Below are positions 5,833 through 13,269 of a DNA stretch of 21,712 nt, one piece after another; within the stretch, counting starts at the first letter, position 1; each line of letters starts with the position of its first letter. The notes below the pieces were generated by a model that had not been told where the DNA came from, made no database searches, and was given only the letters and a program-made list of their open reading frames with translations. The stretch comes from PNKC01 sp039917655 (GTDB lineage Bacteria; Chloroflexota; Dehalococcoidia; Tepidiformales; Tepidiformaceae), in the NCBI GenBank assembly GCA_039917655.1, contig JBDSJC010000253.1, positions 1 to 21,712 of the forward strand, read 5' to 3'. A program made the translations under genes and the position numbers.

Positions 5833-7710
5833 CTACTGGACGAAGACGTTGGCCAGCATGTACGGATGGAAGTCGCAGGTGATCTTGAACTGGCCCGCCG
5901 TGGCAAACGTGATACTCCGGTTGGTCCCGGCGGTCAGGTTCGCGCCGTCCAGCTTGCCGTTGATCGTGATGGTGTGGAGCCCGGCTATCGAGCTGAACGC
6001 TACCGCGGCGCCCTTTGCGACAGCGACAACGCCCTTGTTCGGCGGCTGCGCAGTGGCGTCACCAGTCACAGTCCAGTCGTTGGCGTGGGCATCGATCTTC
6101 ACATCTTTCGAGACGGTGGTTGGGGCTACCACTGCAACCTCAGCCTTCGGTGTCCCAACACCGGGCAGCGTGGCGAAAGAGCTATCGGGGACGGCGTGCT
6201 GCACGCAGGCCGTGCCCGGGTTCTTGGCGTCTGACGGCGCAGAGCCCCAGGTGTCCGGCGGTAGCTTAAGCAGTTGGCCGATGCGCAGGACCGAGTTCGC
6301 CTGGACCCCGTTCGCCTTTGCCAGGCTTTCCGCTGTCACGTTCGAATAGGTCTTGGCGATCGCCTCGAGCGAGTCACCCTTGGCGTCATACTCATCGACC
6401 TGCGGGAAGGCCAACACAACAGCAGGGCTGATGTTTTCTGTGGGCTGGAGCTTGTTCGCATTGGCCAGATCTGCGATTGAGATGCCGTGCTCCGCCGCCA
6501 CCAAGGCGAGCGTATCACCCGTCTGGATGGTGTATGGCGTGTTCGCGGGGAGCTTCAGCTTGTCGCCAGTCTTGACGATGGCTGCTGCGTCAAGACTGTT
6601 CTCTTTCGCGAGGTCCTCAAGCTTCAGGCCGTGCTGGTTGGCGACCACGCCGAGCGTCTGGCCCTCCTGCACCACCACTCCAGTCCCGGACGGGAGCGTG
6701 AGCTTTCGCTCGGCGTCCAGCGGCTTGGTGCTATCGACGTTGCGCAGCGCGTCGGGGTTCAGAGCGCTGATTGCCGAAGCCGTCAGGTTGTGGCGCTTGG
6801 CGATGGCATCGAGCGTGTCGCCGGCAGCGACCGCGTAGGTGGCGCCCTGCGGCAGCTTCAGTTTGTCGCCGGGGAACAGCCCCGTGATCTTGGCGCCGTC
6901 TTTGTCCAGCAGTTGGAAGGTGGCTTTGCCCTTCGCTTCGGTGAACTTGTACTGCAGGTTGTTGAGGTCAGCGACGATGGCCGCGCCCACGTGCTGGCTC
7001 TCGGCCACTTTGGTGATCGTTTCGTTGTTGTTGTAGACGTTGTAGGTGTAGCCGCCCGGGTCCCCTCTGAAGCCGGGGATCGCGAGCTTCGAACCCTGCT
7101 TCAGAATCCCAAACAGCGGCACGTTGTTTGCCGCGGCCAGCTCCTTGGGGCCGATGCCGTGGGCCTTGGCGATAGTATCGAGGGTATCGCCGCCGACGAT
7201 GCCGTTCGTTTCGCGGTTCAAGTTGTGGGCGAACTCCACGGCCAGCAGCCAACCTTCGCTGGTGACCACGCCCTCTTCGTCCTTGTGCTTTTCGTCTACG
7301 GGCGAGGTGATCAGGTCAATAAGGTGTTCGACCTGGATGTTGTTGAGCGAGCCGTTGTTCTGCTTCAGCCAGGCCGACATCACCGAGCCGGCGCGCCCGC
7401 AGTAGATGGTGGTGCGCAGGAGCGCCTGGTTTGCCCTCAGAATCAGTGGGTCCTGGTTTTGGAAGTTGCGCGCATCGGGGTTGACCGAGGAGTTCAGCGG
7501 AAGGCCTACCCCGCCCTGGCCCTTGATGCCGTGGCAGGTGCGGCAGTTGTTGGCGAAGAGCAGAGCCCCGCGTTCGACCGACTGTTCCTTAGTCCACGTC
7601 ACCTGGCTGGGGGCGCGTGAGGGGAGTTCGATGATGCTGTACGCCGTGCACCCGCCGGTGAAGACGAAGAAGAGGATGACGATGAGGAAGATCTGTTTCT
7701 GAGTATTCAA
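5833..7710 (-). CDS. Haem c - LysM repeats - cupredoxin fusion lipoprotein of the bc complex operon
   Basis: This is a 625-residue predicted lipoprotein: N-terminal Lys, hydrophobic run and TGGC (Cys21). A class I cytochrome c domain follows, with CRTCH (Cys56, Cys59, His60) and a likely axial Met111 in SVMSAW. Then come about six LysM-like modules (roughly 171-212, 222-287, 292-340, 345-388, 393-436, 441-484), each ending in a (K)LxLP- or AxP-type strand; these bind peptidoglycan or related glycans in known proteins. The C-terminal ~120 residues form a cupredoxin with His579, then CDFHPYM (Cys612, His615, Met618), the compact C-x2-H-x2-M loop of amicyanin-type blue-copper proteins. The start is TTG 7710 with GGAG 6 bases upstream, 12 bases after the Rieske stop, so it belongs to the bc operon. 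It presumably takes electrons from the Rieske centre and passes them via haem and copper. The domain order is unusual. Confidence 0.85.
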   Translation of the reverse strand: MNTQKQIFLIVILFFVFTGGCTAYSIIELPSRAPSQVTWTKEQSVERGALLFANNCRTCHGIKGQGGVGLPLNSSVNPDARNFQNQDPLILRANQALLRTTIYCGRAGSVMSAWLKQNNGSLNNIQVEHLIDLITSPVDEKHKDEEGVVTSEGWLLAVEFAHNLNRETNGIVGGDTLDTIAKAHGIGPKELAAANNVPLFGILKQGSKLAIPGFRGDPGGYTYNVYNNNETITKVAESQHVGAAIVADLNNLQYKFTEAKGKATFQLLDKDGAKITGLFPGDKLKLPQGATYAVAAGDTLDAIAKRHNLTASAISALNPDALRNVDSTKPLDAERKLTLPSGTGVVVQEGQTLGVVANQHGLKLEDLAKENSLDAAAIVKTGDKLKLPANTPYTIQTGDTLALVAAEHGISIADLANANKLQPTENISPAVVLAFPQVDEYDAKGDSLEAIAKTYSNVTAESLAKANGVQANSVLRIGQLLKLPPDTWGSAPSDAKNPGTACVQHAVPDSSFATLPGVGTPKAEVAVVAPTTVSKDVKIDAHANDWTVTGDATAQPPNKGVVAVAKGAAVAFSSIAGLHTITINGKLDGANLTAGTNRSITFATAGQFKITCDFHPYMLANVFVQ

Positions 7711-7722
7711 ACGATTCTCCGT

Positions 7723-8340
7723 CTAGCCGTTGTAGGAGACAGCACGGAGCGGGTTGTTGAGCCCGCCCGTCGTGATTTTGCCGGTGTTGACGTTGAGGGA
7801 ACCGTCCGCATTGACGGTGAGGAGCATGGTATCCATGGGCCGCGGCGCAGGGCCGTAGACGCGGATGCCAGCGCGAGAGTAGGTGGACCCGTGGCAGGGG
7901 CAACGGAACCAGCCAGTGATGCCGGGGAAGTTCACGGTTGCGCCATCGAACGATGGGCTCCACGGGATGGTGCAGCCCAAATGCGGGCACTTCCAATAGA
8001 GCGCGAGGATGCCGCCGGTGCCACCCACGCCGAGCACATCCCCCTGCCCGCCCGAGAGGTTGGAAAGCCAAAACTTGCCCTCCGAAATTCGTGCGGGCTC
8101 AGCGCCAGGCGCCGGGACGCGGCTCTTGGTGATGGTGACCACGCCGCCGAAGCCCGTGGGCTTCAGGCGGTTGAAGAAGCCGAGGAACCCGGCCAGCATG
8201 CCAGTCACAGAGAGCGCCATGCCGGTGAACACGCTCACCCGCAGAAATGAACGGCGCGCAATTTTGCGGGACTCTACCTGCCGGGCGCGTTCGACGCGAC
8301 CAGCGGTGCGACCAGCTGGGGATTGTTCGGCTTGTGCCAT
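7723..8340 (-). CDS. Rieske iron-sulfur protein of cytochrome bc complex
   Basis: This 205-residue protein has an N-terminal twin-arginine motif (RRSFLRV, residues 29-35) before a hydrophobic helix (about 36-56), so it is Tat-inserted and anchored. The Rieske cluster motifs are complete: CPHLGC (Cys118, His120, Cys123) and CPCHGS (Cys147, Cys149, His150), with Cys123/Cys149 as the expected disulfide. A GPAPRPMD proline segment follows, as in bc/b6f Rieske proteins. It transfers electrons from quinol at the Qo site to the c-type/copper subunit. The ATG at 8340 has a purine-rich GGAG/AGAAGAAG region before it, 9 bases after the stop of the subunit IV-type gene. It is translated as part of a tightly spaced operon. 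Confidence 0.95.
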   Translation of the reverse strand: MAQAEQSPAGRTAGRVERARQVESRKIARRSFLRVSVFTGMALSVTGMLAGFLGFFNRLKPTGFGGVVTITKSRVPAPGAEPARISEGKFWLSNLSGGQGDVLGVGGTGGILALYWKCPHLGCTIPWSPSFDGATVNFPGITGWFRCPCHGSTYSRAGIRVYGPAPRPMDTMLLTVNADGSLNVNTGKITTGGLNNPLRAVSYNG

Positions 8341-8349
8341 CTTCTTCTC

Positions 8350-9219
8350 TTACTCCTGGCCCGGGATGCCTTCGCTGACCTTCAGCTCCCACGGATAGAC
8401 CAGCTCCTGGCCCTGTCCGCGAAACGCTGTACCGACCATCGTGAGCACTCCGTAAGCAGCAACGAATCCGCTGAACAAAGCGACGAGCGCGTCCCGCCTA
8501 GTCATCACCCACCCGAGCTTCCACATCGTATAGATCATCAAAACCGGGAGACCGACGATGACGGCGATCGGGATACCCTGCTCCACCAGCCAGGCTGGGA
8601 AGTTGAGGTGCTGGAAGCCCGCATCGAGGATCTTTAAGTTAAAGGGCAGATAGGTGATACGTGTCGACCATTCCGGCCACGGCAGCTGCGTCTGTATCGA
8701 CCGCACGTTCTCAAGGAAGCGAAACGTATCGCCGCCGGTAATGGCGCCGCCGGACCACTTACCGATGAGGTAGGCGAGCTTGCCGGTGTCCCAGAAGATC
8801 AGGAGCCAGGTGCCGATGAAGCCCACCAGCGCCCCGGCAACCGTGAGCTTGACGGCTCCTTCGGTGCCGAACCATTTGCCCTGGCCTTCCGTTTCGCGGT
8901 CGAAATACGGGAATGCGCCGAGGATCACTAGCCAGACCGTGGGGATGATGATGCCCGCCATCGCGGCGTTCATATGCAGCAGCAGTTCCTGGAGGTTAAG
9001 CAGGTACCAGGGCGCTTTGGATGGGTTCGGGGTGACGTCCGCGTTTGCCTGGTCCAGCAGCGGTGCGTTCACCAGGAACGAAAGCAGGAAGAGCGTGATC
9101 GTGAAGACCATCGCGGCGATGAACTCGACGAAGACCAGATCGGGCCAGACGAGCACTTCCTCATCGCGGGCGCGGGCCTGGGGCCGGGCTACGGGGCGGG
9201 CGACTACTGCGGTTGCCAT
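8350..9219 (-). CDS. Cytochrome b C-terminal/subunit IV-type subunit of bc complex
   Basis: This 289-residue membrane protein carries the C-terminal half of cytochrome b. After a ~25-residue cytoplasmic tail it has a first helix (about 28-52), then NPSKAPWYLLNLQELL (~65-80), the equivalent of the 'NPaktPPEWYflp' Qo-site segment. The PEWY motif is replaced by APWY (69-72). Several further hydrophobic helices follow (about 86-104, 124-144, 205-225, 232-252). The soluble loop at ~145-200 and the extra C-terminal helices make it longer than plant subunit IV (~160 residues). The ATG 9219 is preceded by AGGAG. It pairs with the b6-type gene upstream to make a split cytochrome b. Departures from PEWY are known in low-potential (menaquinone) bc complexes. 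Confidence 0.9.
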   Translation of the reverse strand: MATAVVARPVARPQARARDEEVLVWPDLVFVEFIAAMVFTITLFLLSFLVNAPLLDQANADVTPNPSKAPWYLLNLQELLLHMNAAMAGIIIPTVWLVILGAFPYFDRETEGQGKWFGTEGAVKLTVAGALVGFIGTWLLIFWDTGKLAYLIGKWSGGAITGGDTFRFLENVRSIQTQLPWPEWSTRITYLPFNLKILDAGFQHLNFPAWLVEQGIPIAVIVGLPVLMIYTMWKLGWVMTRRDALVALFSGFVAAYGVLTMVGTAFRGQGQELVYPWELKVSEGIPGQE

Positions 9220-9249
9220 CTGTTTCTTCTCCTGCGTCCTATCTTCGGC

Positions 9250-10002
9250 CTAGAGTGGCCGCGCCAGGCCGCCATCGCGCCGGATCCGCCAGAAGTGGAC
9301 AGCCATGAAGATGGCGGCCAACAGCGGAAGCCCGATGACATGCAGCGTGTAGAAGCGGATAAGGGAGTCCGGGCCCACTTCGAAGCCGCCGAGCAGCCAG
9401 AAGCGGGTCTTGGGGCCGAGCACTGGCGCCGAACCGGCGATGTTCGTACCCACGGTGATCGCCCAGAACGCGAGCTGGTCCCACGGCAGCAGGTAGCCGG
9501 TGAAACTCAACAGGAAGGTGAGCACCAGTAGGATCACGCCGACCACCCAGTTGAATTCGCGCGGCGGCTTGTACGCGCCGGTATAGAAGACGCGCATCAT
9601 GTGGAGGAAGACGAGGATGACCATGGCGTGGGCCATCCAGCGGTGCATGTTTCGCATCAACTGGCCGAACTGGACAGTCGTCTGGATGTTCTGCATATCC
9701 AGGTAGGCCCGCTCCACGCTCGGCACGTAGTAGAACATCAGCAGGATGCCCGTCACCGTCAGGCCGAGGAACATGAAGAAGGAGAGCCCACCCAGGCAGT
9801 AGGTGTGGGTGATTTTCACGTGGGTGCGGTGGATTCGCGTGGGGTGGAGGTGGAGGAAGACGTTGGTGGCGACGACCAGCATCTGGTTGCGCGGCGTGTT
9901 CGGGTAGCCCGTGCGGAAGATCGACTTCCAGAGGTAGTTGTGGAACAGCTTGTCGTAGATCTTATCTGCGATCGTCGGTTTGGTGGGGGTCTCAACGGCC
10001 AT
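9250..10002 (-). CDS. Cytochrome b6-type subunit of bc complex
   Basis: This 250-residue subunit has four transmembrane helices and the haem ligands His120/His134 (RNMHRWMAH...FLHMM) and His221/His236 (FYTLHVIG...AVHFW). The 15-residue step between the last two is the b6-type spacing rather than the mitochondrial 14. Cys69 in THTYCLGG sits where cytochrome b6 attaches the extra covalent haem (c-i, also called c-n). GYLLPWDQLAFWA is the Qo-side cd-loop signature. It forms the quinol-oxidising core with the subunit IV-type protein encoded 30 bases downstream. The ATG at 10002 has only a distant AGAGG upstream, overlapping the stop of the preceding small gene, so translation may be coupled. Confidence 0.95.
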   Translation of the reverse strand: MAVETPTKPTIADKIYDKLFHNYLWKSIFRTGYPNTPRNQMLVVATNVFLHLHPTRIHRTHVKITHTYCLGGLSFFMFLGLTVTGILLMFYYVPSVERAYLDMQNIQTTVQFGQLMRNMHRWMAHAMVILVFLHMMRVFYTGAYKPPREFNWVVGVILLVLTFLLSFTGYLLPWDQLAFWAITVGTNIAGSAPVLGPKTRFWLLGGFEVGPDSLIRFYTLHVIGLPLLAAIFMAVHFWRIRRDGGLARPL

Positions 10003-10011
10003 GTTGGGGCG

Positions 10012-10131
10012 TTACCTCTGCCACCACTGGCCGAATACCACGAGGATGGCCAGTGACGCTACGATCGTGATGCCCACAAAGACGAGCTCAAGCGTCTCAG
10101 CAAAGTCATGTGGAAGATTTGCGAATTCCAA
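10012..10131 (-). CDS. Short single-helix membrane protein heading the bc operon
   Basis: A 39-residue frame on the minus strand reads EFANLPHDFAETLELVFVG and then ITIVASLAILVVFGQWWQR, giving an acidic N-terminus, one ~20-residue transmembrane helix and a WWQR basic end. It ends in TAA only 9 bases before the cytochrome b6-type start. TTG 10131-10129 is the preferred start, with AAAGGGAG directly before it; GTG at 10179 (with GGAG) is an alternative but would run through a non-triplet direct repeat. Hydrophobicity, polarity and position after the operon promoter suggest a small accessory subunit of the bc complex, in the way small single-helix subunits accompany b6f and cbb3. I do not recognise a family. 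Confidence 0.5.
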   Translation of the reverse strand: MEFANLPHDFAETLELVFVGITIVASLAILVVFGQWWQR

Positions 10132-10147
10132 GGGCTCCCTTTCATTC

Positions 10148-10174
10148 GATGCCAGACCGGCGATGCCAGACCGG
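10148..10174. repeat. Two direct copies of a 13-bp sequence upstream of the bc operon
   Basis: GATGCCAGACCGG occurs at 10148-10160 and again at 10162-10174, period 14. It lies in the leader between the operon promoter (10223-10251) and its first gene. A recent tandem duplication or a tandem binding site are both possible. Confidence 0.6.
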
Positions 10175-10222
10175 GGCACACAGCACTCCGGTTCCTACTT
10201 TGTGAATCTCTTCGCAATTCGA

Positions 10223-10251
10223 GTTATACATCGGGGGGTACGGCGGGTCAA
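10223..10251 (-). promoter_or_regulatory. Near-consensus sigma-70 promoter for the bc operon
   Basis: On the minus strand TTGACC (10251-10246), a 17-base spacer and TATAAC (10228-10223) match consensus 5/6 and 5/6. The start site would be near 10216, about 85 bases before the first small gene. It is the best promoter-like sequence in the window and fits constitutive expression of the respiratory complex. Confidence 0.7.
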
Positions 10252-10331
10252 ACGTCCCGCCATACATTTACTAGCCGGCCAGGGCGTCCGAAATCCGTCT
10301 TCCCGGGTTAGCCACGAGCCGTCCCCCGCCG

Positions 10332-11063
10332 CTACCGCCGCCGAAAGCGCATTCGCAGCAGCCCGCGAATGTCCTCCATCGCCGTACTGACGATTTTGAC
10401 CTTGGTGTCGCGGTCCTCCACCCAACGCACGGGCAGTTCGCGGATCGTCAGCCCGGCCTGGTGAGCAAGAATGAGCAACTCGGTATCGAAGAACCACATG
10501 CGGTTCTCGATCTTCGGCACTACCAGGTCCACGGCCTTGCGATTCAACGCTTTGAAGCCGCACTGAGCATCGGTGATCCTCAGCCGCGGGAAAGTCGCGC
10601 GGATCATTGCCACGTAACCGCGAGAGGTGACTTCTCGCTTCAACTGGCGGTCCGTCTTTGAACCGCGGGCCAGCCGCGAGCCGATCGCCACGTCGCAACT
10701 CCCGCTCGCGACCATGCCGATCAGTTGCGGGAGATGCTCCAGGTCCGTGCTCAGGTCAACATCCATGTAGGAGACGATCGCTGCATCGGAACTGGACCAC
10801 GCCTCCTTGAGCGCCAACCCGCGACCCTTGATGGTGAGGATCAGGGCCTTCACCTGGCCGGGGTTGGCGGCTTCCAGTCCGCGCGCCAGTTCGCTCGTGC
10901 CGTCGTTCGAACCGTTATCCGCGATGACCAGCCGCCAGGCGTACTGGGGGTGGGCGGCGAACAGGGCCAGCGTCCGTTGGGCGCTGCCTGCGAGCACTGT
11001 CACCTCGTTGTAAACGGGGATGACGACATCCACGCGGATCAATCTCGCCGGTTCAGCAGTCAT
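10332..11063 (-). CDS. Glycosyltransferase family 2 (polyprenyl-phosphate sugar transferase type)
   Basis: This 243-residue GT-A fold enzyme has VVIPVYNE (~13-20), the nucleotide-binding IADNGSNDGT (~47-56), the metal-binding DVD in SYMDVDLSTD (101-103), and a DAQCGFKA motif typical of dolichyl/undecaprenyl-phosphate mannose or glucose synthases. No transmembrane helix is present, so it would act as a peripheral cytoplasmic enzyme making lipid-linked sugars for cell-envelope glycans. The ATG at 11063 has no clear ribosome-binding site. It lies 117 bases downstream of rpsT on the same strand, with a hairpin between them, and may be read partly from the rpsT promoter. Its sugar and acceptor are not determinable here. 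Confidence 0.9.
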   Translation of the reverse strand: MTAEPARLIRVDVVIPVYNEVTVLAGSAQRTLALFAAHPQYAWRLVIADNGSNDGTSELARGLEAANPGQVKALILTIKGRGLALKEAWSSSDAAIVSYMDVDLSTDLEHLPQLIGMVASGSCDVAIGSRLARGSKTDRQLKREVTSRGYVAMIRATFPRLRITDAQCGFKALNRKAVDLVVPKIENRMWFFDTELLILAHQAGLTIRELPVRWVEDRDTKVKIVSTAMEDIRGLLRMRFRRR

Positions 11064-11126
11064 AGGTTGGGCTATTCTCAGGCGGGGACGCTAAAGGCGC
11101 CACGTCAGCGCGGGTCAGGCACGATC

Positions 11127-11152
11127 CGCGCCCACCGGCAATGGCGGGCGCG
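11127..11152 (-). terminator. Possible terminator hairpin downstream of rpsT
   Basis: CGCGCCCACC (11127-11136) and GGCGGGCGCG (11143-11152) pair over 10 bp with one A-C mismatch and a 6-base loop. It lies about 30 bases beyond the rpsT stop on its strand. There is no U-tract. Confidence 0.4.
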
Positions 11153-11180
11153 TGGAGGCCGTCCGTGGGCTGCGAAATAG

Positions 11181-11453
11181 TTAGGAAGCGGCCGTGGACT
11201 TGGCCACCAGTGCGGCCAGGCGGCGCTTGGTGCGGTCTGCCTTGCCGGTGTGGATGGTGCCCTTCTTGGCAGCCGTGTCCAGGAACGAATAGGCCTGCGA
11301 AAGTGCAGCCTTCGTGGCGGCTTCGTCACCGCTGGCGGCGACTTCGCGGAGGGTGCGGACGGCGCTGCGCGTGCCCGAGCGGGTCGCCCGGTTGCGGTCG
11401 CGACGCTTGAGGGACTGGTGCCAGCGCTTGATTGCGGACTTGCTGTTAGCCAT
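11181..11453 (-). CDS. rpsT: 30S ribosomal protein S20
   Basis: This 90-residue, highly basic protein starts MANSKSAIKR, the hallmark N-terminus of S20, continues with the KRRDRNRATRSGTRSAVRTL helix and ends TGKADRTKRRLAALV, the conserved C-terminal region (IHTGKADRTKRRL; 'ih.N.AaRkKsrL' in the family). It binds 16S rRNA early in small-subunit assembly. The ATG at 11453 is the natural start. A promoter is visible about 40 bases upstream. It is divergent from rho, and the two share a 331-base intergenic region. Confidence 0.97.
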   Translation of the reverse strand: MANSKSAIKRWHQSLKRRDRNRATRSGTRSAVRTLREVAASGDEAATKAALSQAYSFLDTAAKKGTIHTGKADRTKRRLAALVAKSTAAS

Positions 11454-11488
11454 GTGCTGTTAATTCCGGATCCGAAGGATGAACCATA

Positions 11489-11517
11489 ACGGTAGCGCCA
11501 AGCGCCCGAAGGATCAA
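11489..11517 (-). promoter_or_regulatory. Candidate rpsT promoter
   Basis: On the minus strand TTGATC (11517-11512), 17 bases, TACCGT (11494-11489). The -35 match is good (4/6) and the -10 weak (3/6), but the spacing and the distance to rpsT are right. Confidence 0.4.
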
Positions 11518-11602
11518 AGTCTATCCTGGGGACACGGACTCCGCGGTTGTTCGCCGGGCGTGGCCTGGCGGGGGCGTTTCGCCGGGTACCTTGCACAGTC
11601 AG

Positions 11603-11632
11603 TTGCATCAGCGCCGCAAACAGTCGTATTGT
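11603..11632 (+). promoter_or_regulatory. Candidate rho promoter
   Basis: TTGCAT (11603-11608), an 18-base spacer and TATTGT (11627-11632). This would start transcription near 11639 and leave a leader of about 145 bases before the rho start codon. Confidence 0.4.
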
Positions 11633-11639
11633 GAGCATA

Positions 11640-11784
11640 GCTGGTAGAAAAGGCACCGGGCCCCGGTCGCCACAGCACCCCGTAACTCGAACCCGGTACG
11701 TAACTCCAAAGAACGACAATCGAGTACATCTGAACGCGCGCCCACCTTCCCCGGGCGCCCCTACACCCCTAAGCGGTAGAACCA
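11640..11784 (+). other. Long C-rich leader of rho (possible autoregulatory rut-like region)
   Basis: Between the candidate promoter and the TTG start lies ~145 bases without a convincing gene. Its last third (about 11740-11770) is strongly C-rich and G-poor apart from one GGGCG, and includes CCCACCTTCCCC and CCCCTACACCCC. C-rich, G-poor RNA is what Rho loads on. Rho genes in several bacteria are known to be autoregulated by termination in their leader. Confidence 0.35.
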
Positions 11785-13152
11785 TTGCAAGAACTTACAG
11801 AAACCCCACCCCAGACCGAATCCGATGACCAGGCTCGTGAGCCGCAAGGCCGCAGACGCCGGCAGCAGCAGCAGAACGCCGTCCCCCTAAATATCGCCGA
11901 ACTGGAGACGAAGACCCGCGAGGGCCTGATCGTTATCGCCGAGGAGATGGGTGTCGAAGGCGCCAGCACGCTGCGCAAGCCAGACCTCATCTTCAGGCTC
12001 CTACAGACCCAGGCCGAAGCCCGCGGCAACGTCTTCTCCGGAGGCTTCCTGGAGATCAGTGACGACGGAAATTACGGCTTCCTGCGCGGCGAATCGATGC
12101 TCCCCGGCCCGCACGATATCTACGTCTCGCAGTCGCAACTGCGGAAATTCGCTCTTCGCGCCGGCGACTACATCACCGGCCAGGTGCGCCACCCCAAGGA
12201 CAACGAGAAGTACTACGGCCTGCTCAAGGTGGAAGTGGTCAACGGCATGGACCCGGAAGTGGCGAAGCGGCGGCCGTACTTCGAAAACCTGACGGCCATC
12301 TTCCCGCGCGAGCAGTTGAAGCTCGAAAGCGGGCCTGAAAACCTGACCAACCGCACCATCGACCTGATCGCGCCGATTGGCCGCGGACAGCGCGGCCTCA
12401 TTGTTTCGCCGCCGAAGGCTGGCAAGACGATGCTACTGAAGAACATCGCCAGCGGCATCGCCACCAACTACCCGGACGTCCACCTCATCGTCCTGCTGAT
12501 TGGTGAACGGCCCGAAGAAGTGACCGACATGCAGCGCAGCGTGCGCGGCGAAGTGGTCAGCAGCACCTTCGATGAGCCGGTCGAGGACCACACGCGAGTC
12601 GCCGAGATGGCCCTTGAACGAGCCAAGCGGCTCGTCGAAGGCGGCAAGGATGTCGTCATCCTGCTCGACTCGATCACCCGCCTGACGCGCGCCTACAACC
12701 TCGCCCTCCCGCCCAGCGGGCGGACGCTCTCTGGCGGCGTTGACCCGGTCGCCCTCTATCCTCCCAAACGCCTCTTCGGCGCCGCCCGCAAGTGCGAAGA
12801 GGGCGGATCGCTCACCGTCCTTGCCACCTGCCTGGTTGACACGGGATCGCGCATGGACGAAGTGGTCTTTGAAGAGTTCAAGGGTACCGGCAACCTGGAA
12901 CTGCGGCTGGACCGCAAACTCGCCGAGCGCCGCTTCTACCCTGCCCTCGACGTGCTGGGCAGCAGCACGCGGCGGGAAGAACTGCTGCTTGATGAGAAGA
13001 CCCTTAAGGGTGTCTGGCTCGTGCGGCGGATGACGGCTATGATTTCGCAGAACTCGCCGAACCAGGCAGAAGCGACCGAACGGTTGCTCGAGCAGATAGC
13101 TCGGACGAATTCAAACGAGGAGTTCCTCGCCAGTCTGAACAAGAACCTGTAA
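11785..13152 (+). CDS. rho: Transcription termination factor Rho
   Basis: This 455-residue ring helicase ends transcription at C-rich sites using ATP. Domains in order: a short polar N-terminal extension with Arg/Gln runs (to ~32); the Rho N-terminal helical domain (LNIAELETKTREGLIVIAEE, ~35-75); the cold-shock-like RNA-binding fold (GFLEISDDGNYGFLRG, ~87-102); and the ATPase with Walker A SPPKAGKT (208-215), Walker B VVILLDS, the Q-loop region (SGRTLSGGVDPVALYPPKR) and R-loop. The extension is short compared with the long basic insertions of many actinobacterial Rho proteins. The start is TTG 11785: an in-frame stop lies 5 codons upstream and there is no in-frame ATG for over 50 codons, so the rare start is forced. 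The ribosome-binding site is weak. Expression may be autoregulated through its leader. Confidence 0.97.
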   Translation: MQELTETPPQTESDDQAREPQGRRRRQQQQNAVPLNIAELETKTREGLIVIAEEMGVEGASTLRKPDLIFRLLQTQAEARGNVFSGGFLEISDDGNYGFLRGESMLPGPHDIYVSQSQLRKFALRAGDYITGQVRHPKDNEKYYGLLKVEVVNGMDPEVAKRRPYFENLTAIFPREQLKLESGPENLTNRTIDLIAPIGRGQRGLIVSPPKAGKTMLLKNIASGIATNYPDVHLIVLLIGERPEEVTDMQRSVRGEVVSSTFDEPVEDHTRVAEMALERAKRLVEGGKDVVILLDSITRLTRAYNLALPPSGRTLSGGVDPVALYPPKRLFGAARKCEEGGSLTVLATCLVDTGSRMDEVVFEEFKGTGNLELRLDRKLAERRFYPALDVLGSSTRREELLLDEKTLKGVWLVRRMTAMISQNSPNQAEATERLLEQIARTNSNEEFLASLNKNL

Positions 13153-13212
13153 GGGGTTCCCACTAAGGGTTTGGCGGCCAGGCTTTCAGCGGGGGCCGGG
13201 ATAGCGCGCAAA

Positions 13213-13269
13213 GGAGGATGCGAGCAAGGTCAGGGAGGCGCTCAGCCTGCGCGTTGGATCGCATCCTCC
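13213..13269. repeat. 11-bp inverted repeat flanking a 35-base loop, between rho and the M23 gene
   Basis: GGAGGATGCGA (13213-13223) pairs perfectly with TCGCATCCTCC (13259-13269). The 35-base loop contains a smaller AGGC/GCCT stem. It begins 61 bases after the rho stop and ends 22 bases before the M23 peptidase start. It could be a rho terminator, a leader element for the peptidase, or both. No T-run follows. Confidence 0.5.

Noticed and set aside
6487..7620. Long plus-strand open frame (377 residues) opposite the cytochrome/LysM gene
   Set aside because: Antisense shadow of a clear real gene in GC-rich DNA; translation shows no family motif.
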